A stretch of 34,419 bases of DNA from an uncultured Oscillospiraceae bacterium (GTDB lineage: Bacteria > Bacillota > Clostridia > Oscillospirales > Oscillospiraceae): assembly GCA_947625845.1 (NCBI GenBank), contig CANQQB010000017.1, positions 1 through 34,419 of the forward strand, written 5' to 3'. The first letter of the stretch is position 1, and the number at the start of each line of letters is the position of its first letter. This document shows positions 9,201 through 15,270 of the stretch, piece after piece. Under the pieces are notes generated by a model, which was not told the DNA's origin, did not search any database, and was given only the letters and a program-made list of their open reading frames with translations. The position numbers were made by a program, and so were the translations under genes.

Positions 9201-10192
9201 AGAATGCCCCGTGGCTGGAGGCGCCGCCATTGACCGAGCATGAGCGCGACCGGTACTTTGCGCCGACCGCGTCCGGGGATACGGCCACGGTGCTGGACCA
9301 TGCCCGCCGGGCGTTGGACCTGGCGCTGCGCCGGGGACGGGGGCCGCACGGGCTTTTGCGCACCGGCTCCGGGGACTGGAACGACGGCATGGACAGGGTG
9401 GGCGGCGAGAGCCAGTGGCTAACGTGGTTTTTCATCCACACAGCCAACCGGTTCGCCGCGCTGCTGGATAGGCTGGGCGAGAAGGACGCCGGCCGGTACG
9501 CGGACGCGGCAAGGCGCTGCGCCGCCGCGGCGGAGCGGAGCTGGAACGGCGGGTGGTATCTGCGGGGCTGGTGGGAAGACGGCGCCCCTCTGGGCGCGGT
9601 GGGTTCGACCGCCTGCGCCATCGACTCCATTGCCCAGAGCTGGGCGGCCTTCAGCGGTACGGCGGACCATGAGCGGGTCCGGACGGCCTTGCAGGCGGCG
9701 GCGGATAAGCTGTACGACCGGGCGCACGGCCTGGTCAAGCTCTTTGACCCGCCGTTCGGGGAGGATGGCCGGGATCCGGGGTATATCCGCGCCTGCGGGC
9801 CGGGGTTCCGGGAAAACGGCGGACAGTACACCCACGGGGCCGTGTGGCTGGCCTCGGCGCTGTTAAAAGAGGGCATGACGGATCTGGGGGCCAATATGCT
9901 GCTGGACCTGCTGCCGGCACGGCACCCGCGCCAGCAATGGGGCGCGGAGCCGTATGTGCTGTCGGCGGACGTGTCCGCCAACCAGGACCACTACGGCGAG
10001 GCGCTGTGGAGCTGGTATACCGGCGCGGCGGGGTGGTACTTCCGGGTGGTGCTGGAGGATCTGCTGGGTATACGGCTGGAAAACGGACGGCTGACCGTGA
10101 CGCCAGGGCTGCCGTCTAACTGGGACGGCTACGAGGCGGAGATCGGGCCAAGGAAGATCGTTGTCAAAGGGGGGAAGGTAAGGATCGGGTAA
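3299..10192 (+). CDS. Cyclic beta-1,2-glucan synthase-like protein (GT84-GH94)
   Basis: A 2297-residue, membrane-anchored enzyme resembling NdvB/Cgs. Family members polymerise UDP-glucose into beta-1,2-glucan, cyclise it and trim it by phosphorolysis. The GT84 part has DADT (D440, D442), SHDALEG (S550-G556) and HRWTRGDWQ (585-593), matching the DxD, acid/base and Q/RxxRW features of processive glycosyltransferases. Hydrophobic segments lie near residues 255-290, 620-680 and 740-780. A glucoamylase-like middle region follows (GHLYNWYDT, PWGNSESAFF). The C-terminal half is GH94-like, with GFRDQLQD and GDWNDGM at 2025-2031. ATG 3299 is preferred; a GTG at 3248 is possible. It stands alone between repeats R1 and R2. 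Product and ring size are not shown by the sequence. Confidence 0.88.
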   Translation: MEKISTERLAGWGEQAARSIPIKGTVSGKAAARRLGRAMQTLSAKGRDERESAWFADNEYLARREANIAAAALRAGGRKLRRGPDGAALVTLCKKLTAAGPVTEERIGAFLTGARRSTELPENEAALIGAALRAALIEALAEPDVDAGRAAELFTGLRTLAELDLTRALETSDPVDGLLRQDKIYPIMDEQSRAQYRAKIQRLAKRRGVSALEAAQEALEKGLHETLFPQNTRTGAGYMAARIFLPAALAILAWAASGSFRTALLTVVPLSELVRVGLDSILLRFVRPRRLPRLGLEDGVGPEGRTVCAVSALLTDDETGPRLARRLEEYKLANRDCGEELIFALLADLPDSDRFPPETAGRLDGARAVIDELNATYGGGFFLLSRDPAWNGADRVYSPWERKRGAILELARLVQDRPNRLRCLAGDAGELRARYILCLDADTRLAPGTARQLIGTAMHPLHVPLVEKGVVMKGHGVLHPRMAVELDRALATDFARIWAGQGGTDPYGAPTGELYTDLFDRGGFAGKGIVDAAAYLACLDERFPDNKILSHDALEGAYLRGAYVGDVELTDGAPVTAAAWFRRLHRWTRGDWQNLPWLLKAGRDLPALERFRLLDSVRRSLTAPMSLLALGLSFFLPSCRWAAGVALVSLGAEAVQAAFAGLFTRSADAHVRCRSGVLRGVGGALTRFFARLIFLPWEGHTCASAAATALWRMGVSHKKMLQWTTAAQSEAGKALPMSAWFSVAFGLALAMLAPGPAGKSAGVVWLTAPVFAWISGRENLPKNDLTGADRALLLQSAKAIWGYFATLCTRSEHWLPPDNFQVQPPKGAAHRTSPTNIGLALVSALAAMELDLATESEAAALADRILATAEKLDKWKGHLYNWYDTCTCAPLQPAYVSTVDSGNLCACLICLAGGMAAHGRPDIAERARALADGMDLAALYDADKRLFRIGLDPASDKPSPGHYDLMASEARLTSYVACARGDVPVRHWQSLSRARLALDGWRGLASWSGSMFEYLMPELFLPLVNGSMLWETARFCLYAQRQRGERAKAPWGNSESAFFSLDAGMDYRYKAHGTGALALRRDVDGELVVAPYASFLALCVHPKAAAENLKRLKKLGMWGRYGFYEALDMTPGRTTGKGQAVACFMSHHLGMSLAAVTNCLKGGALRRYFMADPAMAAFRPLLAERVPLSGAVLRRSRSPLTRPPEPRREAPVFRWEGPGYMPATPAWFPMSNGVYTLLACEDGQCIARSGGILMYRPEGFLLSVDDIPLTPSRREAAFYPWRYEGGTVTFTARRSGRVLSASLAVANGERGELRRITGPSEGRLTVRFEPVLARQSDHEAHPAFWRLGLELSTHRGAVLVRRLARGDLPEMWLCLAATAELKLTSGAGWQMHSPATVTATLPEGGCAALALCYGSSRAAAEAGARRILAGAGADMASSMASLLGLNAEGMLAAFELAGAVCAPRVEARPDSGREALWKKGLSGDLPILYCKADEGLDESKKMIKRHALLTACGVQADLVLDTGEDGEYLHPKQDELRRYLDKYGLAGFEGARGGVWFTGGADVSAAAAVVRPAQERKFAGLPALRQAPRRGWEAPAVEYLAGGAVRYETPPLPPRAWCNVLTNGKFGFLAADCGTGFMWLENARECPVDPWRNDPLATDGGETLELIAAQGRQSLFAGEGRCRVTNGFGWTSWERDGCSVTAFVPGDFKARVLLIEGGDGAYMGWHLPLALTANAADVPCVVTGFEDGCLTAYNPRGVYPGQVFRAVCSRKLSGFTGDEAAWLEGRMDGRTGAGLRPCFGALWKGGGVSVLVCGFESAAVLTALADPERAAQELLKVRDGWRARLSRVHIRTPDADLDRMMNGWAAYQAMACRVLGRTSLYQSGGAYGFRDQLQDVTNLIVLSPGQARRHILTCCARQFKEGDVLHWWHETPGGPKGVRTRCSDDMLWLAWAVCEYVEKTGDQGLCAENAPWLEAPPLTEHERDRYFAPTASGDTATVLDHARRALDLALRRGRGPHGLLRTGSGDWNDGMDRVGGESQWLTWFFIHTANRFAALLDRLGEKDAGRYADAARRCAAAAERSWNGGWYLRGWWEDGAPLGAVGSTACAIDSIAQSWAAFSGTADHERVRTALQAAADKLYDRAHGLVKLFDPPFGEDGRDPGYIRACGPGFRENGGQYTHGAVWLASALLKEGMTDLGANMLLDLLPARHPRQQWGAEPYVLSADVSANQDHYGEALWSWYTGAAGWYFRVVLEDLLGIRLENGRLTVTPGLPSNWDGYEAEIGPRKIVVKGGKVRIG

Positions 10193-10196
10193 TTAT

Positions 10197-10342
10197 GTCT
10201 CTCCCTCAGTCAGCGCCAAAGGCGCTGACAGCCCCCTCGTCAGAGGGGGCCGGCCCCGTTGGGGCCGATTCGGGGGCAAAGCCCCCGCCTCCCCCTGAAG
10301 GGGGAGGTGGCTCGCCCGTCAGGGCGAGACGGAGGGAGAGAC
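10197..10342. repeat. Structured dispersed repeat, copy R2
   Basis: A 146-bp copy in the same orientation as R1, starting 5 bp after the glucan synthase stop codon. Its terminal inverted repeats are a perfect 11 bp (GTCTCTCCCTC/GAGGGAGAGAC). The hairpin order equals R1, but stems differ in a paired way: CCTCCCCC/GGGGGAGG replaces CCTCCCTC/GAGGGAGG, TCGCCC/GGGCGA replaces CGCGGC/GCCGCG, and AGCGCC/GGCGCT replaces AGCGC/GCGCT. Confidence 0.9.
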
Positions 10343-10355
10343 AGATAAATCCCCA

Positions 10356-10384
10356 TTTTCAAATGCAATGGCGTGTGTTATAAT
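10356..10384 (+). promoter_or_regulatory. Extended -10 promoter for the M16-lgt genes
   Basis: TTTTCA (10356-10361), 17 bp, then TATAAT (10379-10384) preceded by TGT, which is a consensus extended -10 (TGnTATAAT). It lies just after repeat R2 and 28 bp before the first start codon of the M16 gene. Confidence 0.7.
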
Positions 10385-10411
10385 GCAATATAGTAAATTT
10401 TACCGGAACGG

Positions 10412-11725
10412 GTGGTGAGCGGTGTGCGCCAGACGCGCAGAGAGATATTGCCGGGCGTGATGATGACATGCCTGCAAACGGATAAATTCAAGACCGGGCT
10501 TTTGAGCGTGAACCTGCTGACCCGGCTCAGCCGGGAGACCGCGGCGAAAAATGCCCTGATCCCCAGCGTGCTGCGCCGGGGCACGGTGTCCTGCCCGGAC
10601 ATGGACGCCATGGCCGCGCGGCTGGACAGCCTGTATGGGGCCCGGCTGGAGCCGGCGGTGCGGAAAAAGGGCGAGATACAGTGCGTGGGCTTCTGGGCGG
10701 ATTTCGTGGATGAGGCGTGGCTGCCGGAGGGCGAGGGCGGGCTGCTGGAGCAGATCGCCGCCCTCTTGGGCGAGACGCTCCTGGCACCCAATACCCGCGG
10801 CGGGCTGCTGCTGCCCCAGTATGTGGACAGCGAGCGGGAAAAGCTCCTGGAGGACATCCGCGCCCGGGTCAACGACAAGATATCGTACAGCCGCTATCGG
10901 ATGACGGAGCTGATGTGTCCGGCGGAGGACTACGCCGTGGACGTGCTGGGCACGGAGGAAGAGGCGGAGGCTGTCGGCTATGTGGCCCTGACCCGCCATT
11001 ACCGGGCGCTGCTGGCAAGCTCCCCGGTGGAGGTCTTCTACTGCGGCGCGGCGGATCCGGAACGGGCCCAGAGGGCCGTGCGGGACGCGCTGGCCGCTTT
11101 GCCAAGGGGCGAGCTGGACATGGACCTGGGCACCGATATCCGCATGAATAGGGTGGAGGAAGGACCCCGGACTTTCACCGACGTGATGGACGTGACCCAG
11201 GGGAAGCTGGCCATCGGCTACCGCTTAGGCGCGGCCATGGAGGAGCCGGATATGGCGGCGCTGCGGGTGATGAACGCGGTGTTCGGCGGCGGCGTCAGCT
11301 CCAAGCTCTTTATGAACGTGCGGGAAAAGCTGAGTCTTTGCTACTTCGCAAGCTCCGGCGTGGACCTGGTGAAGGGCGTGATGGCCGTGATCAGCGGCAT
11401 CGAGGCGGCCGACTATGACAAGGCTCTGGCGGAGATCGGCCGGCAGCTACAGGCCGTGCAGGACGGGGATATCACCGACGAGGAACTGGCCTCGGCCAAG
11501 CGGGGGTTGGTGAACGACCTTTTGAGCGCCGCGGACAGCGCCGGGGCGTTGGAGGCGTTCTGGCTGGAGCAGAATATCCTGGGGCTGGAATACGGTCCGG
11601 AGGAGCTGGCCGCGTTTGTGGAGGACGTGACGCGGGAGGACGTGGTGAAGGCCGCGTCCGGTATCGGGTGCGACATGGTGTATTTTCTCCGGGGAAGCGA
11701 GGTTGATGAAGATGCAGAGGATTGA
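10412..11725 (+). CDS. yfmF: M16 peptidase-like protein, YfmF type (non-catalytic partner)
   Basis: A 437-residue insulinase/M16-family protein. It has the two-domain M16 layout (FGGGVSSKLFMNVREKLSLCY near residue 290 is the typical second-half motif) but no HxxEH zinc motif, so it is probably the inactive half of a heterodimer with the next gene. In Bacillus the YfmF/YfmH pair is associated with 5-aminopentanol modification of elongation factor P; this role is transferred by homology only. GTG codons at 10412, 10415 and 10424 are all possible starts; no strong Shine-Dalgarno decides. The end overlaps the next gene. Confidence 0.85.
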   Translation: MVSGVRQTRREILPGVMMTCLQTDKFKTGLLSVNLLTRLSRETAAKNALIPSVLRRGTVSCPDMDAMAARLDSLYGARLEPAVRKKGEIQCVGFWADFVDEAWLPEGEGGLLEQIAALLGETLLAPNTRGGLLLPQYVDSEREKLLEDIRARVNDKISYSRYRMTELMCPAEDYAVDVLGTEEEAEAVGYVALTRHYRALLASSPVEVFYCGAADPERAQRAVRDALAALPRGELDMDLGTDIRMNRVEEGPRTFTDVMDVTQGKLAIGYRLGAAMEEPDMAALRVMNAVFGGGVSSKLFMNVREKLSLCYFASSGVDLVKGVMAVISGIEAADYDKALAEIGRQLQAVQDGDITDEELASAKRGLVNDLLSAADSAGALEAFWLEQNILGLEYGPEELAAFVEDVTREDVVKAASGIGCDMVYFLRGSEVDEDAED

Positions 11726-12980
11726 CTGGCCCGCCATCGGGGAGACGCTGTATACCGCCAAGCTGCCCAACGGCCTGCCCATATTCGTGGTACCCAAGCC
11801 GGGGTACCGCAAGAGCTTCGCCTGCTACATGACCAACTACGGCGGCGCGGACAGGCGGTTCACTCTGGCCGGCGAGCGAAAGGATACCCCCGCCGGCGTG
11901 GCGCATTATCTGGAGCACAAGATGTTCGACATGCCCGAGGGCAATGCCCTCATGGCCCTGGAGGCGGCGGGGGCCAACGCCAACGCCTTTACCTCCGAGG
12001 CGGAGACATGCTACCACTTCACCTGCACGGAGCGCTTCGACGAGAATCTGCGCACGCTGCTGCGGTTCGTATCCACGCCGTACTATACCCAGGAGAGCGT
12101 GGACAAGGAGCGGGGCATCATCTCCCAGGAGATACGCATGTACGAGGACGACCCGGACGACCAGGTCTATATGGCCCTGATGCGGCTGCTGTTCGCCCAC
12201 AATCCCCTGCGGGACGACGTGGCCGGTACGGTCGAATCTATTCAGGAGATAACCCCTCAGGTGCTCTACGACTGCCACAAGGTGTTTTACCATCCCTCCA
12301 ATATGGCCCTGTGCGTGGTGGGAAACGCGGACCCGGAGGCGGTGGAGCGGGCCGCGCGGGAGATATTGACTCCGGAGAGCGCGCCGCTTCCCGGCCGGGA
12401 CTATGGGCCGGACGAGACGCCGGAGCCGGTGGAGACACGGTCCGAGCGGGTCATGGAGGTGTCCGCGCCGCTGTTTCTGGGCGGGCTGAAGCTGGGGCCG
12501 GCGGCCAAGGGTCCCGAGGGCCAGCGGGAGCGGCTCACGGCGGGGCTGGCGCTGCGGTGCCTGTACGGCCGGAGCTCCCCGGCGTACCTGGACCTTTACG
12601 ACAAGGGGCTTTTGAACGCCACCTTCGGGTGTGGCGCCGAGTACGCGGCCGGGCAGGGCTATGTGCTGTTCGGCGGGGAGTCCAAGGACCCGCAGGCGGC
12701 CTATGACGCGCTTTTGGCGGCGGCGGAGGCCGTGGGGCAAAAGGGGTTCGACACGGCGCTGTTCGACAGACAGAAAAAGGCCGCCTACGGCGCGCAGATA
12801 CGGGTGCTGGGCGATTTTCGCAGTCTGGGCGTGAGCCTGGCGGAGGGGTGCTTCGCCGGGTGCCAGCCTCTGGACAGCTTCCGGGAGCTCTCGGCCATTA
12901 CGTGTGACGACGCCTCCGCCTGGGTCCGGGAGCACGTCGTGCCCAGCCGGGCGGCGCTGTCCGTGGTGCGGCCTAAATGA
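11712..12980 (+). CDS. yfmH: M16 zinc peptidase, YfmH type
   Basis: A 422-residue M16 metallopeptidase. The inverted zinc motif HYLEH (H65, E68, H69) is intact, and the downstream ERGIISQEIRMYEDDPDD supplies the expected third ligand Glu. It would form the catalytic half with the preceding YfmF-like protein. The gene overlaps the end of that gene. ATG 11712 is preferred because GAGG (11699-11702) is 9 bp upstream; ATG 11706 would be only 3 bp from it. Its stop overlaps the lgt start (ATGA). The link to EF-P modification is known from Bacillus and inferred here; the substrate is unknown from sequence. Confidence 0.88.
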   Translation: MQRIDWPAIGETLYTAKLPNGLPIFVVPKPGYRKSFACYMTNYGGADRRFTLAGERKDTPAGVAHYLEHKMFDMPEGNALMALEAAGANANAFTSEAETCYHFTCTERFDENLRTLLRFVSTPYYTQESVDKERGIISQEIRMYEDDPDDQVYMALMRLLFAHNPLRDDVAGTVESIQEITPQVLYDCHKVFYHPSNMALCVVGNADPEAVERAAREILTPESAPLPGRDYGPDETPEPVETRSERVMEVSAPLFLGGLKLGPAAKGPEGQRERLTAGLALRCLYGRSSPAYLDLYDKGLLNATFGCGAEYAAGQGYVLFGGESKDPQAAYDALLAAAEAVGQKGFDTALFDRQKKAAYGAQIRVLGDFRSLGVSLAEGCFAGCQPLDSFRELSAITCDDASAWVREHVVPSRAALSVVRPK

Positions 12981-13786
12981 GCCGGGCGAGCATATCCTTT
13001 CCCATGCTGGGCGATTGGAGCATCGACCCGCCTAATTCCTTCGTGCTGTTCGGCCACACGTTTTACTGGTACGGGGTCATCATCGCCTTCGGATTTCTGC
13101 TGGCGGTGGCGTATTGCATGCGCCGCTGCGGCGTGTTTGGCATACGCCAGGACGATTTGCTGGACAATCTGCTGTGCGCCGTGCCTCTGGCCATCATCGG
13201 CGCAAGGGCCTATTACGTGATCTTTTACGGCCACTACGACTCCTTCCGGGACATGTGCAAGATCTGGGAGGGTGGTCTGGCCATCTACGGCGGGGTCATC
13301 GCCGCGGTGGTCACGGTGCTGGTGGTGTGCCGGGTGAAAAAAATATCCGCTCCGGCGCTGCTGGACCTGACGGCCTTCGGGTTTCTCATCGGCCAGAGCG
13401 TGGGCCGGTGGGGCAACTTCATGAACCGGGAGGCCTATGGCCGGGAGACGGACGTGTTCTGCCGCATGGGCCTGACGCTGGACGGCCAGACTGTGTATGT
13501 GCACCCCACGTTTTTGTACGAGTCCCTGTGGAATCTGGCGGGGTTCGTGGGGCTGCATGTGCTGTCCAAAAAGACGGCGCGGAAATTCGATGGGCAGTAT
13601 TTTCTTATGTACCTGGCCTGGTACGGGCTGGGCCGGTTCTGGATCGAGGGCCTGCGGGCCGATTCGCTGTACATAGGCGACAGCGGTATCCGGGTCAGCC
13701 AGCTTGTGGCGGGGTGCACGTGCGCGGCGGCGCTGGTCATCCTGGCCGTGGCGCTGCGGCGGAGCAGGGCAAAAGAGGACCCATAA
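12977..13786 (+). CDS. lgt: Prolipoprotein diacylglyceryl transferase Lgt
   Basis: Lgt transfers diacylglyceryl from phosphatidylglycerol to the lipobox cysteine of prolipoproteins, the first step of lipoprotein maturation in the membrane. The 269-residue product has about seven hydrophobic segments and the Lgt signature GRWGNFMNREAYG (near residue 142), with HPTFLYESLWNL following. The ATG overlaps the stop of the M16 gene by 4 nt (ATGA), implying coupled translation. LspA, the next enzyme of the pathway, is encoded at 30849-31820, and two predicted lipoproteins (18697, 27516) in this window are plausible clients. Confidence 0.96.
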   Translation: MSRASISFPMLGDWSIDPPNSFVLFGHTFYWYGVIIAFGFLLAVAYCMRRCGVFGIRQDDLLDNLLCAVPLAIIGARAYYVIFYGHYDSFRDMCKIWEGGLAIYGGVIAAVVTVLVVCRVKKISAPALLDLTAFGFLIGQSVGRWGNFMNREAYGRETDVFCRMGLTLDGQTVYVHPTFLYESLWNLAGFVGLHVLSKKTARKFDGQYFLMYLAWYGLGRFWIEGLRADSLYIGDSGIRVSQLVAGCTCAAALVILAVALRRSRAKEDP

Positions 13787-13847
13787 AGATTTACCAGGCG
13801 CAAACACAGAAAAATAAGATAAAATATATTAAAAAGGAGGCTTCATC

Positions 13848-14375
13848 ATGTCCGGATTCAACGATTTTATGGACAAAGCCGGTCTGTTCGCCGCCAAAGC
13901 CGCCGGTAAGGCCAGGGAGCTGGCCGGCGCGGCCGCGGAGAAGACCAAAGAGGTCAGCCGCGTCGCCAGACTGAACATGGACATCTCCTCTCGGCGGGAC
14001 ACCATCAAGAAGGCGTACGCGGAGCTGGGCAAGCTGTACTATGAGGCCCATAAGCTTGACCCGGAGCCGGCGTTTGCCCCGGCCTGCGGCCAGATCGACG
14101 AGGCATACGAGGCCATCGCCGACATGGAGGCGGAGATCGAGAAGATCAAGGCCGCGAGCGACGGCGTACAGGACGCGGATTTCGCGTCGGTGGTGGACGC
14201 CACGGAGGCGGAGGCCGACGTGACGGTGGAGGTCACCGTGGAAGAGGAAGCGTCCGCCGAGGTCCCGGCGGAGGCGGAGGCGGAGGTCACCGTGGAGGTG
14301 GAGAAGCCGGCGGAAAGCGTGGAGGCGGAGAAGCCTGCGGAACCCGCGGAGCCGGAGAAACCGGTGGAGGAATAA
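13848..14375 (+). CDS. Small alanine/glutamate-rich protein of unknown function
   Basis: A 175-residue protein I cannot assign to a characterised family. The start is clear: ATG 13848 with AAAAGGAGG 8 bp upstream. Residues 1-100 are helical and amphipathic (FNDFMDKAGLFAAKAAGKAR, then KKAYAELGKLYYEAHKLD), followed by a likely coiled coil (IADMEAEIEKIKA). There are no membrane segments or signal peptide. Residues 120-175 are a low-complexity acidic tail of Glu, Val, Ala and Pro repeats (VTVEV, AEKPAEPAEPEKP), probably disordered. It follows lgt by 61 bp in the same direction. The tail has GGAGGCGGAGG-type repeats at DNA level and may vary in length between strains. Confidence 0.8.
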   Translation: MSGFNDFMDKAGLFAAKAAGKARELAGAAAEKTKEVSRVARLNMDISSRRDTIKKAYAELGKLYYEAHKLDPEPAFAPACGQIDEAYEAIADMEAEIEKIKAASDGVQDADFASVVDATEAEADVTVEVTVEEEASAEVPAEAEAEVTVEVEKPAESVEAEKPAEPAEPEKPVEE

Positions 14376-14389
14376 AATATCTCTCCGCT

Positions 14390-14527
14390 TTGAAAGCCTC
14401 CCCTGTGCAAGGGGAGGTGGGCGCCGCTTTGCGGCGCTCGGAGGGGTTGTCTGTCATCCGGCGTTACAACCCTCCAGTCATGCTGACGCATGACAGCCCC
14501 CCTTACACAGGGGGGCCGTCAACAAGG
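14390..14527. repeat. Hairpin repeat R3 (CCTCCCCT family)
   Basis: A 138-bp unit: CCTCCCCTgtgcaAGGGGAGG, then GCGCCGC/GCGGCGC, then GGAGGGGTTGT pairing with ACAACCCTCC across about 20 nt, a CATGCTGACGCATG stem, and GCCCCCCttacacaGGGGGGC. A near copy is R8 (24769-24908), and part of it recurs inverted in R7. No gene is visible in it. Confidence 0.85.
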
Positions 14528-14539
14528 AAATATTAAAAT

Positions 14540-14775
14540 ATCTCTCCCCCAGTCAGCGCGGAGCGCTGACAGCCCCCTGGGGTCCCCAAAAGGCAAGCGT
14601 GCCTTTTGGGGAGAGGAGACGCCGCGGGCTATTCGGGGTTTGCCGCTTGCGGCAAATCACGACCTAGCCCAGCGAGCGGCGACGACAGAGGGGGCCGCGC
14701 TGCGGCGCGAGGGGACAATCCCCCCGCCCGCCGATGGCGGGCACCCCCCTTTGACAAGGGGGGCTTTTGATAAGG
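14540..14775. repeat. Composite hairpin repeat R4
   Basis: It begins like R1 (TCTCTCCCCCAGTCAGCGCGG) and then diverges. CCCCAAAAGGC/GCCTTTTGGGG forms one long hairpin. A branched structure follows, in which GGGCTA (14628) pairs with TAGCCC (14665) around GTTTGCCGcttgCGGCAAAT. It ends with CCCCCCTTtgacAAGGGGGG. It looks like an R1-type element with an extra structured insert. Confidence 0.75.
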
Positions 14776-14782
14776 TAAAGGG

Positions 14783-14915
14783 ATTTAAAATCCAACGGGT
14801 CCCCGGCGTAAGCCGGGGACACCTTTGGCGCGGCGCCGGCGTATCGCTGTTACAACCCTTCCGTCAGCGCGCGGCGCTGACACCTCCCCTTGCACAGGGG
14901 AGGCGTTCAATATGG
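14783..14915. repeat. Direct repeat R5 left of the toxin locus
   Basis: About 130 bp: ATTTAAAATCCAACG, then the hairpin GTCCCCGGCgtaaGCCGGGGAC, GGCGCCGGCGTATCGCTGTTAC, CGTCAGCGCGCGGCGCTGACA and CCTCCCCTtgcacAGGGGAGG. R6 at 15310-15441 is nearly identical and in the same orientation, so the pair brackets the toxin-antitoxin locus. Confidence 0.88.
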
Positions 14916-14923
14916 AAGGGGAT

Positions 14924-14966
14924 CAAAAATGTCTCTCCCATCCTTGTTGACAATGGGATGGGAGAG
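14924..14966 (-). terminator. Predicted terminator of the toxin mRNA
   Basis: Read on the minus strand, an 11-bp perfect stem CTCTCCCATCC/GGATGGGAGAG with a 12-nt loop is followed by ACATTTTTG. It would end a toxin transcript of roughly 310 nt. The -35 box of the opposing antisense promoter lies in its loop. Confidence 0.55.
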
Positions 14967-14975
14967 GGGTATAAT
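14947..14975 (+). promoter_or_regulatory. Perfect consensus promoter of the antisense RNA
   Basis: TTGACA (14947-14952), exactly 17 bp, TATAAT (14970-14975). It is the best SigA match in the window and has no plus-strand protein gene behind it. A start near 14982 gives an RNA reading into the 3' end of the toxin gene. Confidence 0.85.
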
Positions 14976-14981
14976 GAAGGT

Positions 14982-15070
14982 ACAAAGAGGCGCCGACGTA
15001 AGCGGTTGGCCCTTTAGCTGCGGTTAGAAGTAACCGCCCTCAGAGCTACCGGGGCGGTCACTTCTTTTTT
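14982..15070 (+). ncRNA. Predicted antitoxin RNA, antisense to the toxin mRNA 3' end
   Basis: An RNA of about 89 nt bounded by the consensus promoter at 14947-14975 and a terminator. The terminator stem is 15026-15039 with 15052-15065 (13 of 14 pairs), followed by six T at 15065-15070. It covers the toxin 3' UTR and the last 13 nt of its reading frame (15058-15070). This convergent, 3'-overlapping layout is the one known for RatA/TxpA in Bacillus subtilis. Its existence is inferred from sequence alone. Confidence 0.65.
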
Positions 15071-15144
15071 GCCTGTATGAACAGGCTTATGATGCCGATA
15101 ATGACCAGACAAAACTCAAAAAGTTCCGAATATGTCATGAGCAT
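15058..15144 (-). CDS. Holin-like type I toxin, 28 residues
   Basis: Reading from ATG 15144 gives a 28-residue peptide: MLMTYSELFEFC, a hydrophobic helix LVIIGIISLFI, then QAKKK. This matches the short 'putative holin-like toxin' (Hol_Tox) peptides of Firmicutes type I systems: TYxxLFxF start, one membrane helix, Lys-rich end. A second ATG at 15138 has GAGGGGG (15147-15153) 8 bp upstream and may be the true start (26 residues). GAGGGGG is fully paired with CCCCCTC (15160-15166 on plus) in a 7-bp hairpin, so the ribosome site would be masked in the mRNA. The peptide is expected to insert into the membrane and be toxic unless the antisense RNA blocks it. It is too short for routine gene callers. 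Confidence 0.75.
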   Translation of the reverse strand: MLMTYSELFEFCLVIIGIISLFIQAKKK

Positions 15145-15216
15145 CACCCCCTCTCTTCGGAGGGGGCAGAAGCTCCCTCCGGGATGGAGGGCCAACCGCC
15201 GTTTCTATACGTCGAC

Positions 15217-15240
15217 GCCTGCCCCTTAGCGGGGCAGGCT
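15217..15240. terminator. Stable hairpin at the toxin mRNA 5' end
   Basis: GCCTGCCCC/GGGGCAGGC with a 4-5 nt loop. On the minus strand it would form the 5' end of the toxin mRNA, which often protects such mRNAs from decay. On the plus strand it is followed by TTATTTTA and could be a backup terminator for the antisense RNA. Confidence 0.5.
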
Positions 15241-15241
15241 T

Positions 15242-15270
15242 ATTTTATAGGAAAACGCGAAGCTTGTCAA
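15242..15270 (-). promoter_or_regulatory. Promoter of the toxin mRNA
   Basis: On the minus strand TTGACA (15265-15270), 17 bp, TAAAAT (15242-15247). The predicted start near 15235 leaves a leader of about 90 nt before the toxin, as is usual for type I toxin mRNAs. Confidence 0.7.

Noticed and set aside
14620-14700. Cloverleaf-like folding in R4, considered as a tRNA
   Set aside because: No T-loop GTTCRANNC, no proper anticodon arm or CCA-side acceptor stem; the stems belong to the repeat.
14490-15017. 175-residue open frame on plus in the repeat region
   Set aside because: It is a translation of hairpin repeats R3-R5 with no ribosome site or family match.
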